The translations under genes were made by a program, and so were the position numbers. The notes below the pieces were generated by a model. That model saw only the letters and a program-made list of their open reading frames with translations, did not search any database and was not told the DNA's origin. From Platerodrilus igneus (Eukaryota > Arthropoda > Insecta > Coleoptera > Lycidae), in the NCBI GenBank assembly GCA_036346225.1, contig JARFIW010000884.1, positions 2,975,001 to 3,039,000 on the forward strand: a stretch of 64,000 bases of DNA, given 5' to 3'. Positions 25,721 through 37,857 of this stretch are shown here, piece by piece. Position 1 is the first letter of the stretch. Every line of letters begins with the position of its first letter.

Positions 25721-27043
25721 AAGTTGGGACATTTTCCGAGGCATAAGGGAATAGTGCGGAATATATTAGCAGCAATGATAGGAAAAAAAGAGGTATAGGT
25801 TGACATAGATTAGACTATTGCACGTGGATAGGAAAAGATGTAGGTTGTGGGAAATTCGACAAAATGTGTAGGTTAGCTTAGAATAGGAAACGATGGAGGT
25901 ATGCGTCCAACCAGTTCCAGTACTGAAATGACGAATACATAAACCAATTGTTCAAACTATTGCCACTGTAGTACTTTTCATACCTAAACTACTGTTTAAT
26001 CATTACTTCAATCGGAAAACATTTTATACCAAATATGTTTTATTCAAGATGAAACTATAGTTTGACATTTCATCAAATTAAAAGTTGTTCATTTGCTTGC
26101 TTCTTTTCATCACCATTCAAATCATTATATTAAGAAAGTTTTAGAGCAGTGAATACTTCTACATTGTTATGTTCAATATAGGCTTAATGTTTTCTTACGT
26201 ACTAAGTACTTGCTACAAAGTTGTAAATATTTGAAGAATAATAAGTGGTACATATAGGTGAAGATATAAAATAGTACAACAGTAATAGGAAGTAATGTAT
26301 ATATAAACATGCATTCAGGAATGAGAAAATATTTTGACATTGGTATAGATTGCAGGCCATGTTTTGTTACAATTTATATAGTGCACAATACAGGATCATA
26401 ATAATCATCACTAATAATTTGTTTGACAACAATTCTGAAAATATTTCAACATATCCTTTTTTGTGCTTTATTCAACGGCTTCTTAATTTACATAAATATA
26501 TAGTTTTTGTATGTGCATTGGTAATTATTTACAATTTTAGAAGCACTTTTTTCATCAAGTATATTGTATAAAGCATATATTCTGCATTAATGTAAATTGT
26601 TTAAATACGACAAGATGATTGTCTACATATAAAAGTCTGTTAATATTAGACATCTAAGCATCTTTAAGATACCATGTAATGGTTACATAAACTACAAAAT
26701 TTGCTTACATTTTATAAAGATAACCCATTATTCCAAGTAACAATCAGTGTGACTACTGCACCTTATAATTATAGCATTCAAATTGCTTGTATTGATTCTT
26801 AGAGCCTAAGCAAACATTTTGTTTAATTCAAATTGATGTTTAATAACTAGCACCAGTGATATTTGGCTATGCGTATGAGCATCTTAAATCCTTATTTTGT
26901 GAGTAAGTAGATATCGAAGTTACAGGATGCAAATATATAACATGTATATGCGCTGTGATAGTAGAGGTAAAGTATGCTAGCTAGGTCTTACTATTTTGTC
27001 CATTTTTAGATTATGTTAATCAACAAACAGTAAAGTAAAATGT
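25721..27043. other. nothing recognised
   Basis: AT-rich DNA with a 73-codon ORF at 26350-26571 without recognisable domain. No repeat structure noticed. Confidence 0.4.
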
Positions 27044-27525
27044 TTAAATTTCTTTGTAAACAAGAAACTTAGGAAACATATCTTGTAGAACAGCCATGCA
27101 AATTTGCACTGTGTAGTATGTTGCTCTGTCTTGTTGAAACCATAAATTGTTACTCCGTATTCCCAGTTGCTGCAATTCAAGTGGTAAACAATTTTGAATC
27201 ATCTCCAAATATTGCCTAGACGTTACAGTAATTGTACAGTATTCTACAAAAAGTGTGATCCGAATATTCCAACTCACGCCACATTATAGCATTCTCAGAA
27301 TATAAAGGTTGTTCATGAATTTGCTCAGGTTATTAAGCAGATTAGTAGCCTGTTTAGGAACATTATATTCATTACCAAAATTGTCCTTTTATTTCTATTC
27401 TAGACTCAAACTGGTTTTTATAAATGACATGTTGTTCTACTGGCCACGAATCTATTATTAAACCTCAAAGCATCCTCACCATCGCGTTTGTTTGTAAAAT
27501 CATGTTCCGAAAACATTCACAACTA
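27044..27525 (-). pseudogene. IS630/Tc1/mariner-superfamily transposase relic (DDE)
   Basis: Minus-strand ORF 27277-27044 reads VTSRQYLEMIQNCLPLEL, then LWFQQDRATYYTV, the second-Asp motif (usually WFQQDGATCHTA), then AVLQDMFPKFL. Upstream in other frames: QIHEQPLYSENAIMWREL and, further up, DALRFNNRFVA, both in the expected order. The Gly after QQD is changed to Arg and the downstream third catalytic Asp is missing. A decayed copy. Confidence 0.75.
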
Positions 27526-28220
27526 ATTGCACCACCCCTTATATGTATGAAATAATGAAATAAATATTAAATTGTTTTTTGTAATCAAAGACAACAATAT
27601 GAAATGTCTGTACATTTCCCTAGCATCAGGTCTGGGATGGCTTTTGCAATTGATACTAAGCTGAAATTGGTCTCATCTCATTTTCTAAGATTTGGTCAAG
27701 ACAATCAGCTTAGGTGAAGCTAAGGCCTACCAAAATCTAATTTGCAAGAGTTTTAAAATATTTTATGAATTATTTATTTTAATCATGTTTGAGTTGGTCC
27801 CAGATAAGAATTACGGAGTGTATGCCTAAAAAGTGAAGTTTGATTTGTGCAATTTAAGATACTACATATAAAGCAAATGCCTATTTACTGCAACTTTCAG
27901 GCAGTTTGTCAGTGCTTTTAAACATATCTCTAGTTTTTGGGTAAGCGATGTACTACAGAAAATTTTTTTTCTAAATAATTAATTAACTTGCATATAAACG
28001 TGCACATTGTTGCAATTGTTTGTCATTGTGCTGTAATTTGTAGATGCTTTGATTGCTAACTACGCAGAAACATTTGTTTGTTAACAAATATTACTATTAC
28101 ATTACGTCTAAGTTAATATTGCGATATAAAATACTAGAGTTGTATATACCAATTAATAAAAAATCATTAGTGTAAAGAGACTATTTTAGTTATTGAATTT
28201 AAATTAATTTTTAATTCATT
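27526..28220. other. nothing recognised
   Basis: AT-rich DNA with no ORF or repeat I can assign. Confidence 0.4.
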
Positions 28221-28240
28221 TAGTACTTGATCAAGTACTA
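28221..28240. repeat. 20-bp perfect palindrome
   Basis: TAGTACTTGATCAAGTACTA is an uninterrupted palindrome in otherwise AT-rich DNA. No adjacent gene. Confidence 0.7.
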
Positions 28241-28347
28241 GACTTTGTATGTTTAGTTTTTGTTACAGGACAAAAAAGTTGTACAGAGATTAATAATTGA
28301 TTTCTTTCTACATTCAAACTAAAGTCGTTTCAACATTATTTAACAGT

Positions 28348-28659
28348 TCAAACAAGAATAGCAACTCTTGAAGTTGCCATAGTAACGACAAACCCATTGC
28401 CAAATGTCATCACATTGTCGACTGCAAGCCGAACAAATCTCTCATTAAGGATTCCACTTTTAGCAAGAGAGCTGAGAAGCAGATAAAGGTTTGGGCAGTC
28501 TTCTCCGAATGGAAAAGAACTTATACATAAAAATGGATGCACTACTAGTTTGGTCAACGCATGGGGATGCATAAGAATTGCTGCACCCAGTCCATAGGGT
28601 ATCTCAAGAAAATACACCTTTATAAAATTATGAACGCTGTTATGCATCATTGGCTCCAC
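28348..28659 (-). other. 103-codon ORF of unknown nature abutting an LTR
   Basis: Minus-strand ORF beginning MEPMMHNSVHNFIKVYF and ending TMATSRVAILV. It contains two hydrophobic stretches (about residues 60-70 and 85-100) and less AT-biased codons than surrounding DNA. The start codon lies 6 bp from a solo LTR (28665). I do not recognise a domain. It may be a retrocopy fragment, the 3' internal end of the LTR element, or chance. Confidence 0.25.
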
Positions 28660-28664
28660 AAACT

Positions 28665-29077
28665 TATGCTTTAATATTAGGTATAGGGAATTTTTTTAAT
28701 CCAAAAGGGAAAGCATTATTTCCCATTGTTATTTTTGTAGTATATATTAGGTTATTATGCATAAAATTGGGGTTGTTAAGTTCTCATGCATTATAGGTGA
28801 AGAACCTGTGGATTATTGTATGTAATTCGCCGAATAAACCTTTTCACATGCAGTGAAGAATGTGCGGTTATTACCCTAATCAATGAAAACGTTCGATGGT
28901 GGGTGGGATTGTAGCGAGTTTTGTGGGAAGCTGTACGTTGAGTAGTCTATTTTGAACTACCTTACTGGCTTGAGGTGTACAGCAAGTGTGTGTTAAATGC
29001 AGTGAAATGAACCTTTCCAATCTATTACCTCTCCTTCCTTCCGTTATCTTATTATAAAACCGTTGTAGGGTTTAACA
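28665..29077 (+). mobile_element. solo LTR, same family as 15845-16212
   Basis: Shares start, the AAAGGGAAAGC/TTTCCCAT block, the central GTGTGTTxxxTGCAGTGA block and the terminal GTTGTAG..TCAACA palindrome with the LTR in CLPB intron 4. No gypsy coding sequence follows it. Confidence 0.55.
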
Positions 29078-30770
29078 ACTTCCAGCAACATTTGAAAAGA
29101 AAACAACTTTCGAATCCAATGAAGACCCTACATAACATTTAGATGCGAGAGCAGGTTTATCCAGAAGTATAGGATACAGGTCCTACCTGAAACTACCTCT
29201 ATAAACAAAGGTAAGCTATTCCGTAGTTAATTAAATTGTTCTTTCGTTGTATTACAATTTGTGCAATATTGCACCATCTATAGAACCATGCCTGGTATTA
29301 AGTGCGTCTATCTGTAACTTTGAGGATAATAAAGGATAATAAAGTGTATGCCCTCTTTAGTGAAATATTTTGGAGGTGAACTTGTTATTGTATGAATCTC
29401 TGGGAGGGCACTACTAAGAAGAGGATTATCAGAAGATATACAAATAAATCTTATAACACTAGGAATTAGAGCACAGTATATGAGTCTAATGATACATTAA
29501 AAGATCTAAAATGGGAAATAAGTAGATTAGAGAATGATAGTGTGTGTGTGTGTGTGTGTGAGCTTTGATGGAAAGAACAAATGGATTTTTCTCGTGATTA
29601 TTTATACAAGACCGACGAATAGGATTTATAATGAATAAAAAGAGAGTACCTATGGCAAATTTTAATGAACAATACAGTGCTAGAATTATTTAAATTAGGC
29701 ATGCATTAACGCCCACACCAATTACAATAGTGTGATCTACAAGCCGACTACCGGCCATGATGATGGAGAAGTGTATGGTTTGTTTATCAAGAAATAGAAG
29801 ATTGAATTGAATTTGGCAGCTTTTTATTCTAATTTCAATCGGTGTTATGATTTAGGATTTTTATGTTGTTTTCACATTAGCCAAGTAAAATAAAGTGTAT
29901 AATAAAGATTTATTTCATTTACAATTTATTTATAAACTAACTTTGATTTTAAGATATTTATTAAGTTTATAACAATTTTTTTTGACCAAATGTTAGTTTG
30001 CTACTTATTATTAAAAATTCAGTCAGACTTCTAGTTTATTACATTCTTACAGTTCAGTTTGGGCAGGCCATAAAATGTAGTATCGTCACCTTAAAAAAGC
30101 TGAACTAATTATTGACAAATAAAGAACAGTAATATTACATTTCACTTGCTTCAAATAGTTGTTTGGGTATTTTGGCATGAGTATTATGTATCTCTGTTTG
30201 CAAGTTTGGAATAGAGATACACTTTAATCTTTCTAATTTAGCCAAGAATTGGAAAATAGCAATTCATACTAGCAGTATAGTGTGCAATATACAGTGTTTG
30301 TATTATATTGGGGCTAAATTAGTTTTGTATTTGTGCATTTATTTTGAATTTTAGTGAATGCAAAGAAATTGTCCGCTTGTGAGTTGGGCAAACAGTTTGT
30401 ATTATTTCTTTTCTTGAATAAAGTTAGTGCATATGCTGATAATGATATTATATTTGTTAAAAATTTTAGATTTTGTAAACTATAATAAATTTTCATGTTT
30501 GTCTAGAATATAGACTGACCACATTTACATTAGAAATCTAACCCCATTTATTGTTTTAAAACCAGTTCTTTAAACTTTATATTATGTTTTTTTTGCTGTG
30601 TGATCTTAGTACTTCAATTGTACTAGACATTTAACAACCTTAATATGACAAGAATCAAACGATGTTGTGAACGATTTATTAGACCGCATGAAAATAGGAC
30701 AATTTTATTTATTTTCGCCAGCACAGGATAATTATTGGAGGGTGTGTATTCTCAATGCTATAGCACAAGT
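29078..30770. other. nothing recognised except a short (GT)n
   Basis: AT-rich DNA; (GT)n at 29539-29560. No ORF with recognisable domain. Confidence 0.45.
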
Positions 30771-30785
30771 GGTATACTTTTATCT
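30771..30785. repeat. SINE target-site duplication, left
   Basis: GGTATACTTTTATCT, identical to 31084-31098. Confidence 0.9.
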
Positions 30786-31083
30786 GGGCGGCTCCGTGGC
30801 GTAGTGGTATGTGTGTGACTGCTACGCCCAAGGTCCCGGGTTCGAATCCCGACACGGTCCGCTTGAAAAATGTTAGGCGAGCATTTTTCACAAAAATACA
30901 CCCTCGTTCGGATGAGAGGTAAAATGGAGGTCCCGTGTGTGAGTGTTGTCACGCACGTTAAAGATCCCTACCTTGCATGGAACAGCAAGGGTTCGGCAAA
31001 ATTCAAAAATTTTCCAGGTAAAAAAAACTCGCTTCCTGGCCAATGTAGTACCTTCGGGTGGAGCATTGGAAAACCACATGTAA
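30786..31083 (+). mobile_element. tRNA-derived SINE, copy 1
   Basis: Begins with a tRNA-like head: A box TGGCGTAGTGG and B box GGTTCGAATCCC at normal pol III spacing. A body contains TCGTTCGGATGAGAGG, GGTCCCGTGTGTGAG and CACGTTAAAGATCCC, blocks recalling conserved central domains of invertebrate SINEs. It is flanked by a perfect 15-bp target-site duplication GGTATACTTTTATCT (30771-30785 and 31084-31098), which fixes both ends. About 300 bp, no poly(A); the tail ends CCACATGTAA. About 90% identical to the copy at 57671. Confidence 0.9.
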
Positions 31084-31098
31084 GGTATACTTTTATCT
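31084..31098. repeat. SINE target-site duplication, right
   Basis: GGTATACTTTTATCT, identical to 30771-30785. Confidence 0.9.
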
Positions 31099-32540
31099 AA
31101 ATTTAATTCTATTCAGTTTTTGATTATTAACACTAAGAATTGCTACTGTTAGGAATGTATTTAAAAGTAGAACAATGTGCGTTTCAAAAAAGCTTTAAAA
31201 ATTACCATTTATTCATAATAGTTTTCCTAATTATATATAATGACTGACAAATTCCTATTTTAATTATTTTTTATCATTTGTACATTTGTTTGCAAAAATC
31301 AATAGAAAAAAGAATCTGTTGCTAATGTTAATGCTTTCATTATGTCCAATGATTCCTAGAGTGTCTTCCTCATCACTGAAATTTATGACTACGAATAAAT
31401 ACTCCTTCATAATTTTATTTGTTTTTAATATACACATTATTTCTGTTGAAGGGTTTTTGTTTATGCAAAATTTTTCACATTAAGCTGATGTCCATTTTCC
31501 ACCACTTGGAATTTTAACTCGGTGTTAGTATCTCTTGCTATAATTTTATCTACAGTTTTAATACTTGTAAAATAAAAATATTTTACTGCTTTCTTTATCT
31601 AGTTCCTAATTTGTTCAACATTTATATATCTATAATCTATTTTTTAATATGTTTGTGACATTGGTTAATGAAAATTTGTTATATTCTGTAACACGTTGCT
31701 TTACACTAACAATAAATTAGATGGGAAAGAAAATTTAATAAATTTGAAAGGATTCACTCAAATGTGGGCGTACCTTGTATGATAGATTTCACAAATAATT
31801 AATTTTAATTAAGTATGCCATTTCAAATTTTGTTTCTATAAAAATACTCCAGATAATAAGATATAACATTATTCTTTTAAATATATTGTGTCTTAATAAT
31901 TCAGGACGATGACTTAATTTAAAGCTGCAAATGAGAACATAATTCAATAATGCAAGATACCAGTAAGGTCAGGAAAATAATACCTTATTACACCAGAGTG
32001 CACATTATATTCAAAGTAATGGGACAGTAGTCTTGCATGTAAGCTTAGATTAAAATATATTACATCGTGAGAATGAAATTATAAAGACAAAATACCGTAG
32101 TTGGACATCCGACAGAAAGGAATTAATTAATTATCTGCAAAATGTTAAGTAGAAAATGTCCGAATTAATTATTTGTGAGCAGTTTATCCGAAAACATCAA
32201 AACGTAGTAATATGAGTAATAAAAGGGTGGGGTGGGTGGTGCTGTTGGATTGGTATGAGGACAAGTTAAAAGTTGAAAGGTGAAAGGAAATGCAGTTTCA
32301 AGTTTAAAAATGTGATTGCATTTCTTGCAGGATAGACAAAATGCAACGAGGGACATAAAAGTGAAATATGCCAGCAGGTGTAGTGTAGGTTTACTCGCGT
32401 GAGAGGGGGTGGATATATTTTCGTGATTACCGTTTGTAAAAAGATGTTTTAACAGTAGTAATAAATTGGTTATTGATAAATCGAAAACTGATAGTGGTTT
32501 AAATATAAGTAATGAAAATAATTATGAATTTATTGCAGTC
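31099..32540. other. mostly unassigned; one short shared repeat
   Basis: 31689-31775 resembles 3377-3460 (TACACTA..AATAAATTAGA.GG and later AAATTTGAA blocks), so both are probably pieces of one dispersed repeat. Otherwise nothing recognised. Confidence 0.4.
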
Positions 32541-32544
32541 AATA

Positions 32545-34385
32545 AATGGGGAAAAAAGTTGATATCGATCTGACACGTGTCAATCCTAATGTAAGTGAGA
32601 CTTAGATATCGCAATATGTTGTAAGTAAATTTAAAAATTCTCAAACAGATGTACCGATTGTCGATATACCTCGACTAAATTCTAAGCTTCCGGAATCATA
32701 TAGCTCATATAAAATTTCAGTGGTATCATCATTATTTAGAGATCTACTTGAATAGAAATTTTCACATAAGATCGAAAACTCCAATAATTATTTAAAAGTA
32801 ATTGATGGGTGTCGGTCTGTTAGCATCCACTGTCAAAATATACGTTGTCTTATAACTAAGTTGAAGAGGCTGTTTTGCAGTATCATAAGTGCAGATTATC
32901 CCATAATTATTTCTTCTGAAATATAATTATTGGGTGAGCATTTTGATCATGAATTCTTTATAATAGGTATATTGTATATCGTTGTGATCGATCACTGGAA
33001 ACTAGCTATAAAAGCCGAGAGGATGGAGTGCTTATTGCAATCTAATCAACTTATCCATCAAAACAATAACTATAGTTAACCATAGAATTTGCTTACATTA
33101 AACTAATAGCGTGCACAATTTATATTGTCCCATCTCCTGTGAATGTTTATGTCGATTATGTTCAGCATGTACAAAAAAGTGTAGACTTTTTAAAAATTAC
33201 AGTCTGTTTAGTTGGTGATTTCAATCTTCTACAATTGGTATAGTATTCATGAAATTATAGCAATACATTGATATCTTCCTGTATCAATTCTGATTGTGAA
33301 ATATTTCTTGATGGTCTGGCCTTTTGTGAATTATAAATGGGACTGCCTCGAAGGATATTAAAGTTACACCTGGTATACCTTAGGGAGCCCACTTAGACCC
33401 AATTTTATATTTCTTATTTATATTTATATTTCTGCTTTTCAAAGTTGTTATATTCTTTTATATGCTGATGACATAAAGATCTATCGTAAAGTCGTAAACT
33501 CAAACAACATACTACTTATTCAACACGATGTTGATTTTTTAATAACTGGTACCAGCATAATATTCTACAGCTTAATTCTGTTAAGTGTAAGGTCTTAAGT
33601 TTCTCCAAATCTAAAAGTTATACTTCTGTTAATTACAAAATTTGAGGGGTTGCTCTAGATTGTGAAACTACAGTTTAAGGTATGGGGATTATAATGGATC
33701 ACAAATTGTCTTCTACTCTACATTGTGATGAGGTCTTCCACAGAGCAAATAAGATATTGGGTTTCATTATTCGTCAATTGCAATCCTTTTCTTGCTTTAG
33801 GACAATATCTCTTTTGTATGTATCGTTTGTAAAATCCATATTAGATTACAGTACCATCATTTGGTCACCAAGTTATTGAACTCAAATAAATAGACTTGAA
33901 AAGTTCAAAAAAGGTCTTACATACTTATGCTATAAATTTAATATAGTCTATAGTACAGAAGAGTATGATAATTATAATTTACTTTGGACTAACCCGATTG
34001 GTAAGTAGGCGAATATTTTTAGTTGCGTGTACATTTTTAAAATCTTAAATAATGATATCAATTGCCCTGTACCATTAAACATAGGCCTAGTTATAAAGTT
34101 CTACTTTCTTCGTAATCCAGAGCTATTTTATGTGTCTTTCCATTGCACGCAATATGGATCTAATTGTTCTTTTATAAGTAGATTATCAAGATTATATAAC
34201 TTATATAGCGATTTAGACTTTTTCAATTTTTCACTGAACGAATTTAAACATCAACATTATCAGGTTATAATCTTTGAAACTTTGTACGCTATGTAGATAA
34301 CATTTAAAATTTGCAACTTTTATAATGCATACAATATAATAAGAACTGGAGGTATTCGGTAAATAAGTAAATAAAATTAGTAGTG
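32545..34385 (+). pseudogene. Jockey/CR1-like LINE relic, plus strand
   Basis: Order of recognisable parts: ORF1 C-terminal domain (KVDIDLTRVNPNVSET, then LNSKLPESYSSYKISVVSS, 32545-32755); endonuclease start SIHCQNIRCLITKLKRLFCS (about 32820); RT LLYADDIKIYRKV with the catalytic YADD (about 33455-33490); then GIIMDHKLSSTLHCDEVFHR, ANKILGFIIRQLQSF, SILDYSTIIWSPSY; and a C-terminal tail with LNNDINCPVPL and SRLSRLYNLY ending at 34296. The tail GTAAATAAGTAAATAAA lies at 34360-34376. Many stops; the RT fingers/palm start is missing. Confidence 0.8.
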
Positions 34386-34465
34386 CAGGAATTTTTAATT
34401 TACATAATGGGTACCGGGGGTAAGATTTTAATCCTCAATGAACTTTTGCTGTCCTCCAGCAAGGA

Positions 34466-34950
34466 AGATTTGGTTTCAGCCTGGGGTGTGCTGTAATTGG
34501 AAATCAGATTCTGGCTTATAACATTTTTCAAGGAAATTTAAATAGGCAAAGATACCATGAAATACTGAAGCAACACGTAATTGAAGATTTTTTGGATCAC
34601 GTGCCAAGAAGAAATATATTCTTTCAACAAGATGGTGCACCACTCCATAATAGTGCAATAATTTTGCAGTTGTTAAATAATTGTTTTATTAATAATTGAA
34701 TAGGCAATAATTGAACCGTCGTTCCTCTGATTTAACACCACTTGATTTCTTTTTTTTTGGGGACACATTAAAAGCATTTTATACAAGAGAACTTTTAATA
34801 TCGTAAACAAACTAAGGGAGAATTTTATTGAGTGTCTCGATTCCGTTTCGAATAGCCATACTGTCAGCAGTTAGGAATGTTACAAAGAGGTGTAATTTAT
34901 GTGTTGCTAGAAATTTTGAAAATTTACTTTGAATATGTGAAATTTGTTTT
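34466..34950 (+). pseudogene. IS630/Tc1/mariner-superfamily transposase relic (DDE)
   Basis: Open stretch 34466-34699 encodes FSLGCAVIGNQILAYNIF, NRQRYHEILKQHVIEDFLDH and RRNIFFQQDGAPLHNSAI (second catalytic Asp). After a stop and frameshift, NRRSSDLTPLDFFFFG supplies the SPDLxPxDFFLWG motif with the third catalytic residue. Related in type to the relic at 27044 but a different copy. N-terminal DNA-binding part absent. Confidence 0.8.
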
Positions 34951-36977
34951 TTATAAAAACATTTAGTTTTTGATGAAATTGCATTAATATGAAATCGGAC
35001 TCGTCACATTAGATATTATTGAAAAGATAGAAAAAAAGCAGTTTTAACTGTGTAATAGCCAACTATGATTTGTATTTAAAAAAACACAACTTTATATCAT
35101 AGCTAGCAAAAATATATTTTTTTAAATCGAGTAGATCATTGCATTCTACTCAAAAAGTGCAAGAAAGGCATGTAAACCGATTTTCTCCGATTTTATCAAT
35201 AATAAAAACATCTCCTTGTATCAAAAATTGAGAAAAACGAATTTTTGGTTATAACTCGAAACAAAAAATGAATGCTAAATTTGGCTTACAATGATGAGCT
35301 TTTACTTGACAAAAGAGATGCAGGATGTCATCTATCTTTTTGTGGTTGTTATAGTTAACAAGGTTCTCTATTAAAACGTTCAATTTAGAACAACCGGTAA
35401 GTAGAATCATAAAAATCTGTAGCATAAATATAGGACAAACATGTACTATGTATAGTTTATTCCAGATTGTTACTTAGAATATATTAAACTAATATGGGTT
35501 TTTTTCAATACACAAATACAATCGATAAATATTCTTATAAATACATACTTTGAGGAATCAAGAATTTCTTGTTATTTTATGTAAAGAAAGCTCCAATTAA
35601 GGCCAACTTTAATTAGGCATATAGACAAGTAGGCCATATGTAAGCTACAGTTTCAGAAACCATTTTTAATTAGTACAAAAGTAACAACTTCAATAGTTCT
35701 AATATATGTACATATTTTGATAAAGAATTAAGATAGCAATCTACATTGTTGACCATCGACTGAATTCAAGTTTTGAAAATAAAATGATTTATCTATCTTT
35801 TGATATTTAAATAGTACCCACTGTTTAGAATATACTGTTTGGTGGTCATGGAGCATTAAATTTTATTTTAGTTTAATAATTTATGTATCTGATTAGAATA
35901 TATACGATGAGTAGCTTCGACTTTTAGTTCTAGAAAACCACATATATGTTTTTTAAACAATATTGCACAATGTAACATACTTAGTGCCACTTGAATAGGA
36001 ATATTAAAACAAAATTTTTTGAATTGAAGTCAATGCACCACTACGTGGGTTGCTTTGCAGTTGCTAACGAATTTTATGTAAGTAATTTTATTCTAAATAA
36101 ATTAAATACAAATAATGCATTCCATTTTGTATTCTTTGTTATATCGTTTATTAAATAAATGATATTTCTAGAATTAAATTTTGAGTCTTTTCAAAAAGAC
36201 AATCAATTATTAAATGATAAGCATTATGTTAAATTATTACACAATTGTAGTGTAAAGAAAATTAAAATAAATTATGTGAAAAATATAAAAAAATTTAGCT
36301 GTATTATTTTTATGGCTATTGCAATCTTTATAAAAACTGCATATGATTTTTTTGTATTTTTAAATTTTGAAATGCCCTGAATTCATGCTTGCTAGTTTTA
36401 TGATAATGCCCATGTGCAAGTGAGTTACATTGTAGGCTTAGAATGATTTATTATGTATAAATATGTTAAGATACTCGAGTGCACTGCGGACACATATTAT
36501 TGAATTGTCGAGATTCTCTATTCCAATTGGTTGTAGGACATGGGCCGATTTGAATGAACCAATTCCGAGAATGATTAATGTAGTGTTGAAAGAAGTGATG
36601 CGATTAATATAAACGAAGGTTGATCACTTCAGTGACGGGAATCAACTGAAACACTTGTGCTTTTGGTAGTGTCGTACTCGTGGGTGCCTTCAATGTAGTG
36701 CTCGTTATCTAATCCAACCTTTCATACCTTTTCATAGGGCATTACCTGTTACCACAGCCAGTACCACGTTAAAATCTTAAGGTCACTGGACTGAACGGAC
36801 AAGGCTGAGAGTAGCTCGTCGTCGAGAACTAGACGGTACGTATTATAATTTTAAAAGCCATATGTTGAAATTTGCAATTGTTTGAACCTTTCTGTTTAAT
36901 TAAGGTAGTACATAATAATTGCTGTTCACACCCGGGACGTAATAATTGGCATCCACATGTGGGATGTAATAATATTT
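34951..36977. other. mostly featureless; GC-richer patch at 36470-36830
   Basis: 34951-36470 is AT-rich with nothing recognised. 36470-36838 is clearly less AT-rich, with two ATTGG/CCAAT motifs and TCGTCGTCGAG before GGTACGTA, which could be a donor. No supported exon. It runs directly into the palindromic repeat at 36978. Confidence 0.35.
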
Positions 36978-37211
36978 TTCTTAATCTTCTTTGGGAATTA
37001 AACCACTCATAGTTTTTAAAATCTACTATATTTACGTTTCGATCCATGACCTAGGATCGTTGTCAAAATATGAAAACAAAATTTTGACAACGATCCTAGG
37101 TCATGGATCGAAACGTAAATAAAGTAGATTTTAAAAACTATGAGTGGTTTAATTCCCAAAGAAGATTAAGAAGAATACTAAACAAACCACAACAAACATA
37201 CAGGGAGTATT
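36978..37211. repeat. inverted-dimer repeat with hammerhead-like unit (copy 2)
   Basis: Left arm 36978-37069 and right arm 37081-37172 are near-perfect inverted repeats (about 92 bp, one or two mismatches) around an 11-bp spacer. The unit reads TTTTGACAACGATCC-TAGGTCAT-GGATCGAAACG and then AAATAAAG..; GATCC and GGATC pair to form a stem followed by GAAAC. The right side continues to ACAAACATACAGGGAGTATT as in copies 1 and 3. The ATG-containing frames (MDRNVNK...) arise from the repeat and are probably not genes. Confidence 0.85.
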
Positions 37212-37857
37212 TAGTAATAATATTTGAAGCACAAAATTTGAATTTTTGTTTTGAGCTGTTTATTCATTTGGTCAAAATTTTTTTCGCAATATTTTGTGCC
37301 AAATATACACACATGTATACGTCAGGCTGAAAACAACTTCTTCAATTTCTGGGGCTCCCAAAACATAAAAATTTGTTAAAATTACATTACAAGAATTTGT
37401 CTTAATTTTAAGGCTTTCCTTTACTCATGCTTCATAGCAGGTTGAAAAATAAAAAAATTAAAGTAATGTGTTTTTTTTCAGATATAAGCTCGTTTTTAAA
37501 CGACTTTTGTAATCAATTTTAACCTATTTTCTAAAAAAAAAATGAAAGTGCATTTTGTAGAAAATGCTACACTTATTTGAAAATACATTCAATGACGTTA
37601 ATGATGGATATTATGAATACTATTCATTTGGGTTTATTCAGCCTATTTATGTTTTTGCTTTTTATCTAAACTAGTTTTAAATGATAGTTGTTTATTTAAA
37701 TGTGACCTACCACTCTGTGTAGTGCTGAACTAGTGATAAAAATTAGCCAGCTGCATCGGAACGGAACGTCTGTAGAACTACTGGATTGAATATCTGTCTT
37801 TTATATTTTCCTAAACTTTCACTAAATATTAAGATGATACATTGTATTATAAGTTAA
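37212..37857. other. nothing recognised
   Basis: AT-rich DNA between a palindromic repeat and the Tc1 element. Confidence 0.4.

Noticed and set aside
15845..29077. One 13-kb LTR retrotransposon spanning both related LTRs
   Set aside because: The interval contains CLPB exon e and many unrelated TEs; the LTRs also differ in length and sequence. Treated as separate insertions.
30786..30860. Functional tRNA gene
   Set aside because: Pol III boxes are present but the sequence continues into a SINE body with TSDs, and a second copy has the same body.
37103..37330. 75-codon ORF MDRNVNKVDFKNYEWF... as a gene
   Set aside because: The frame lies in the inverted-dimer repeat; the mirrored arm gives the same peptide, and the copy at 58.4 kb changes it. 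A by-product of the repeat.
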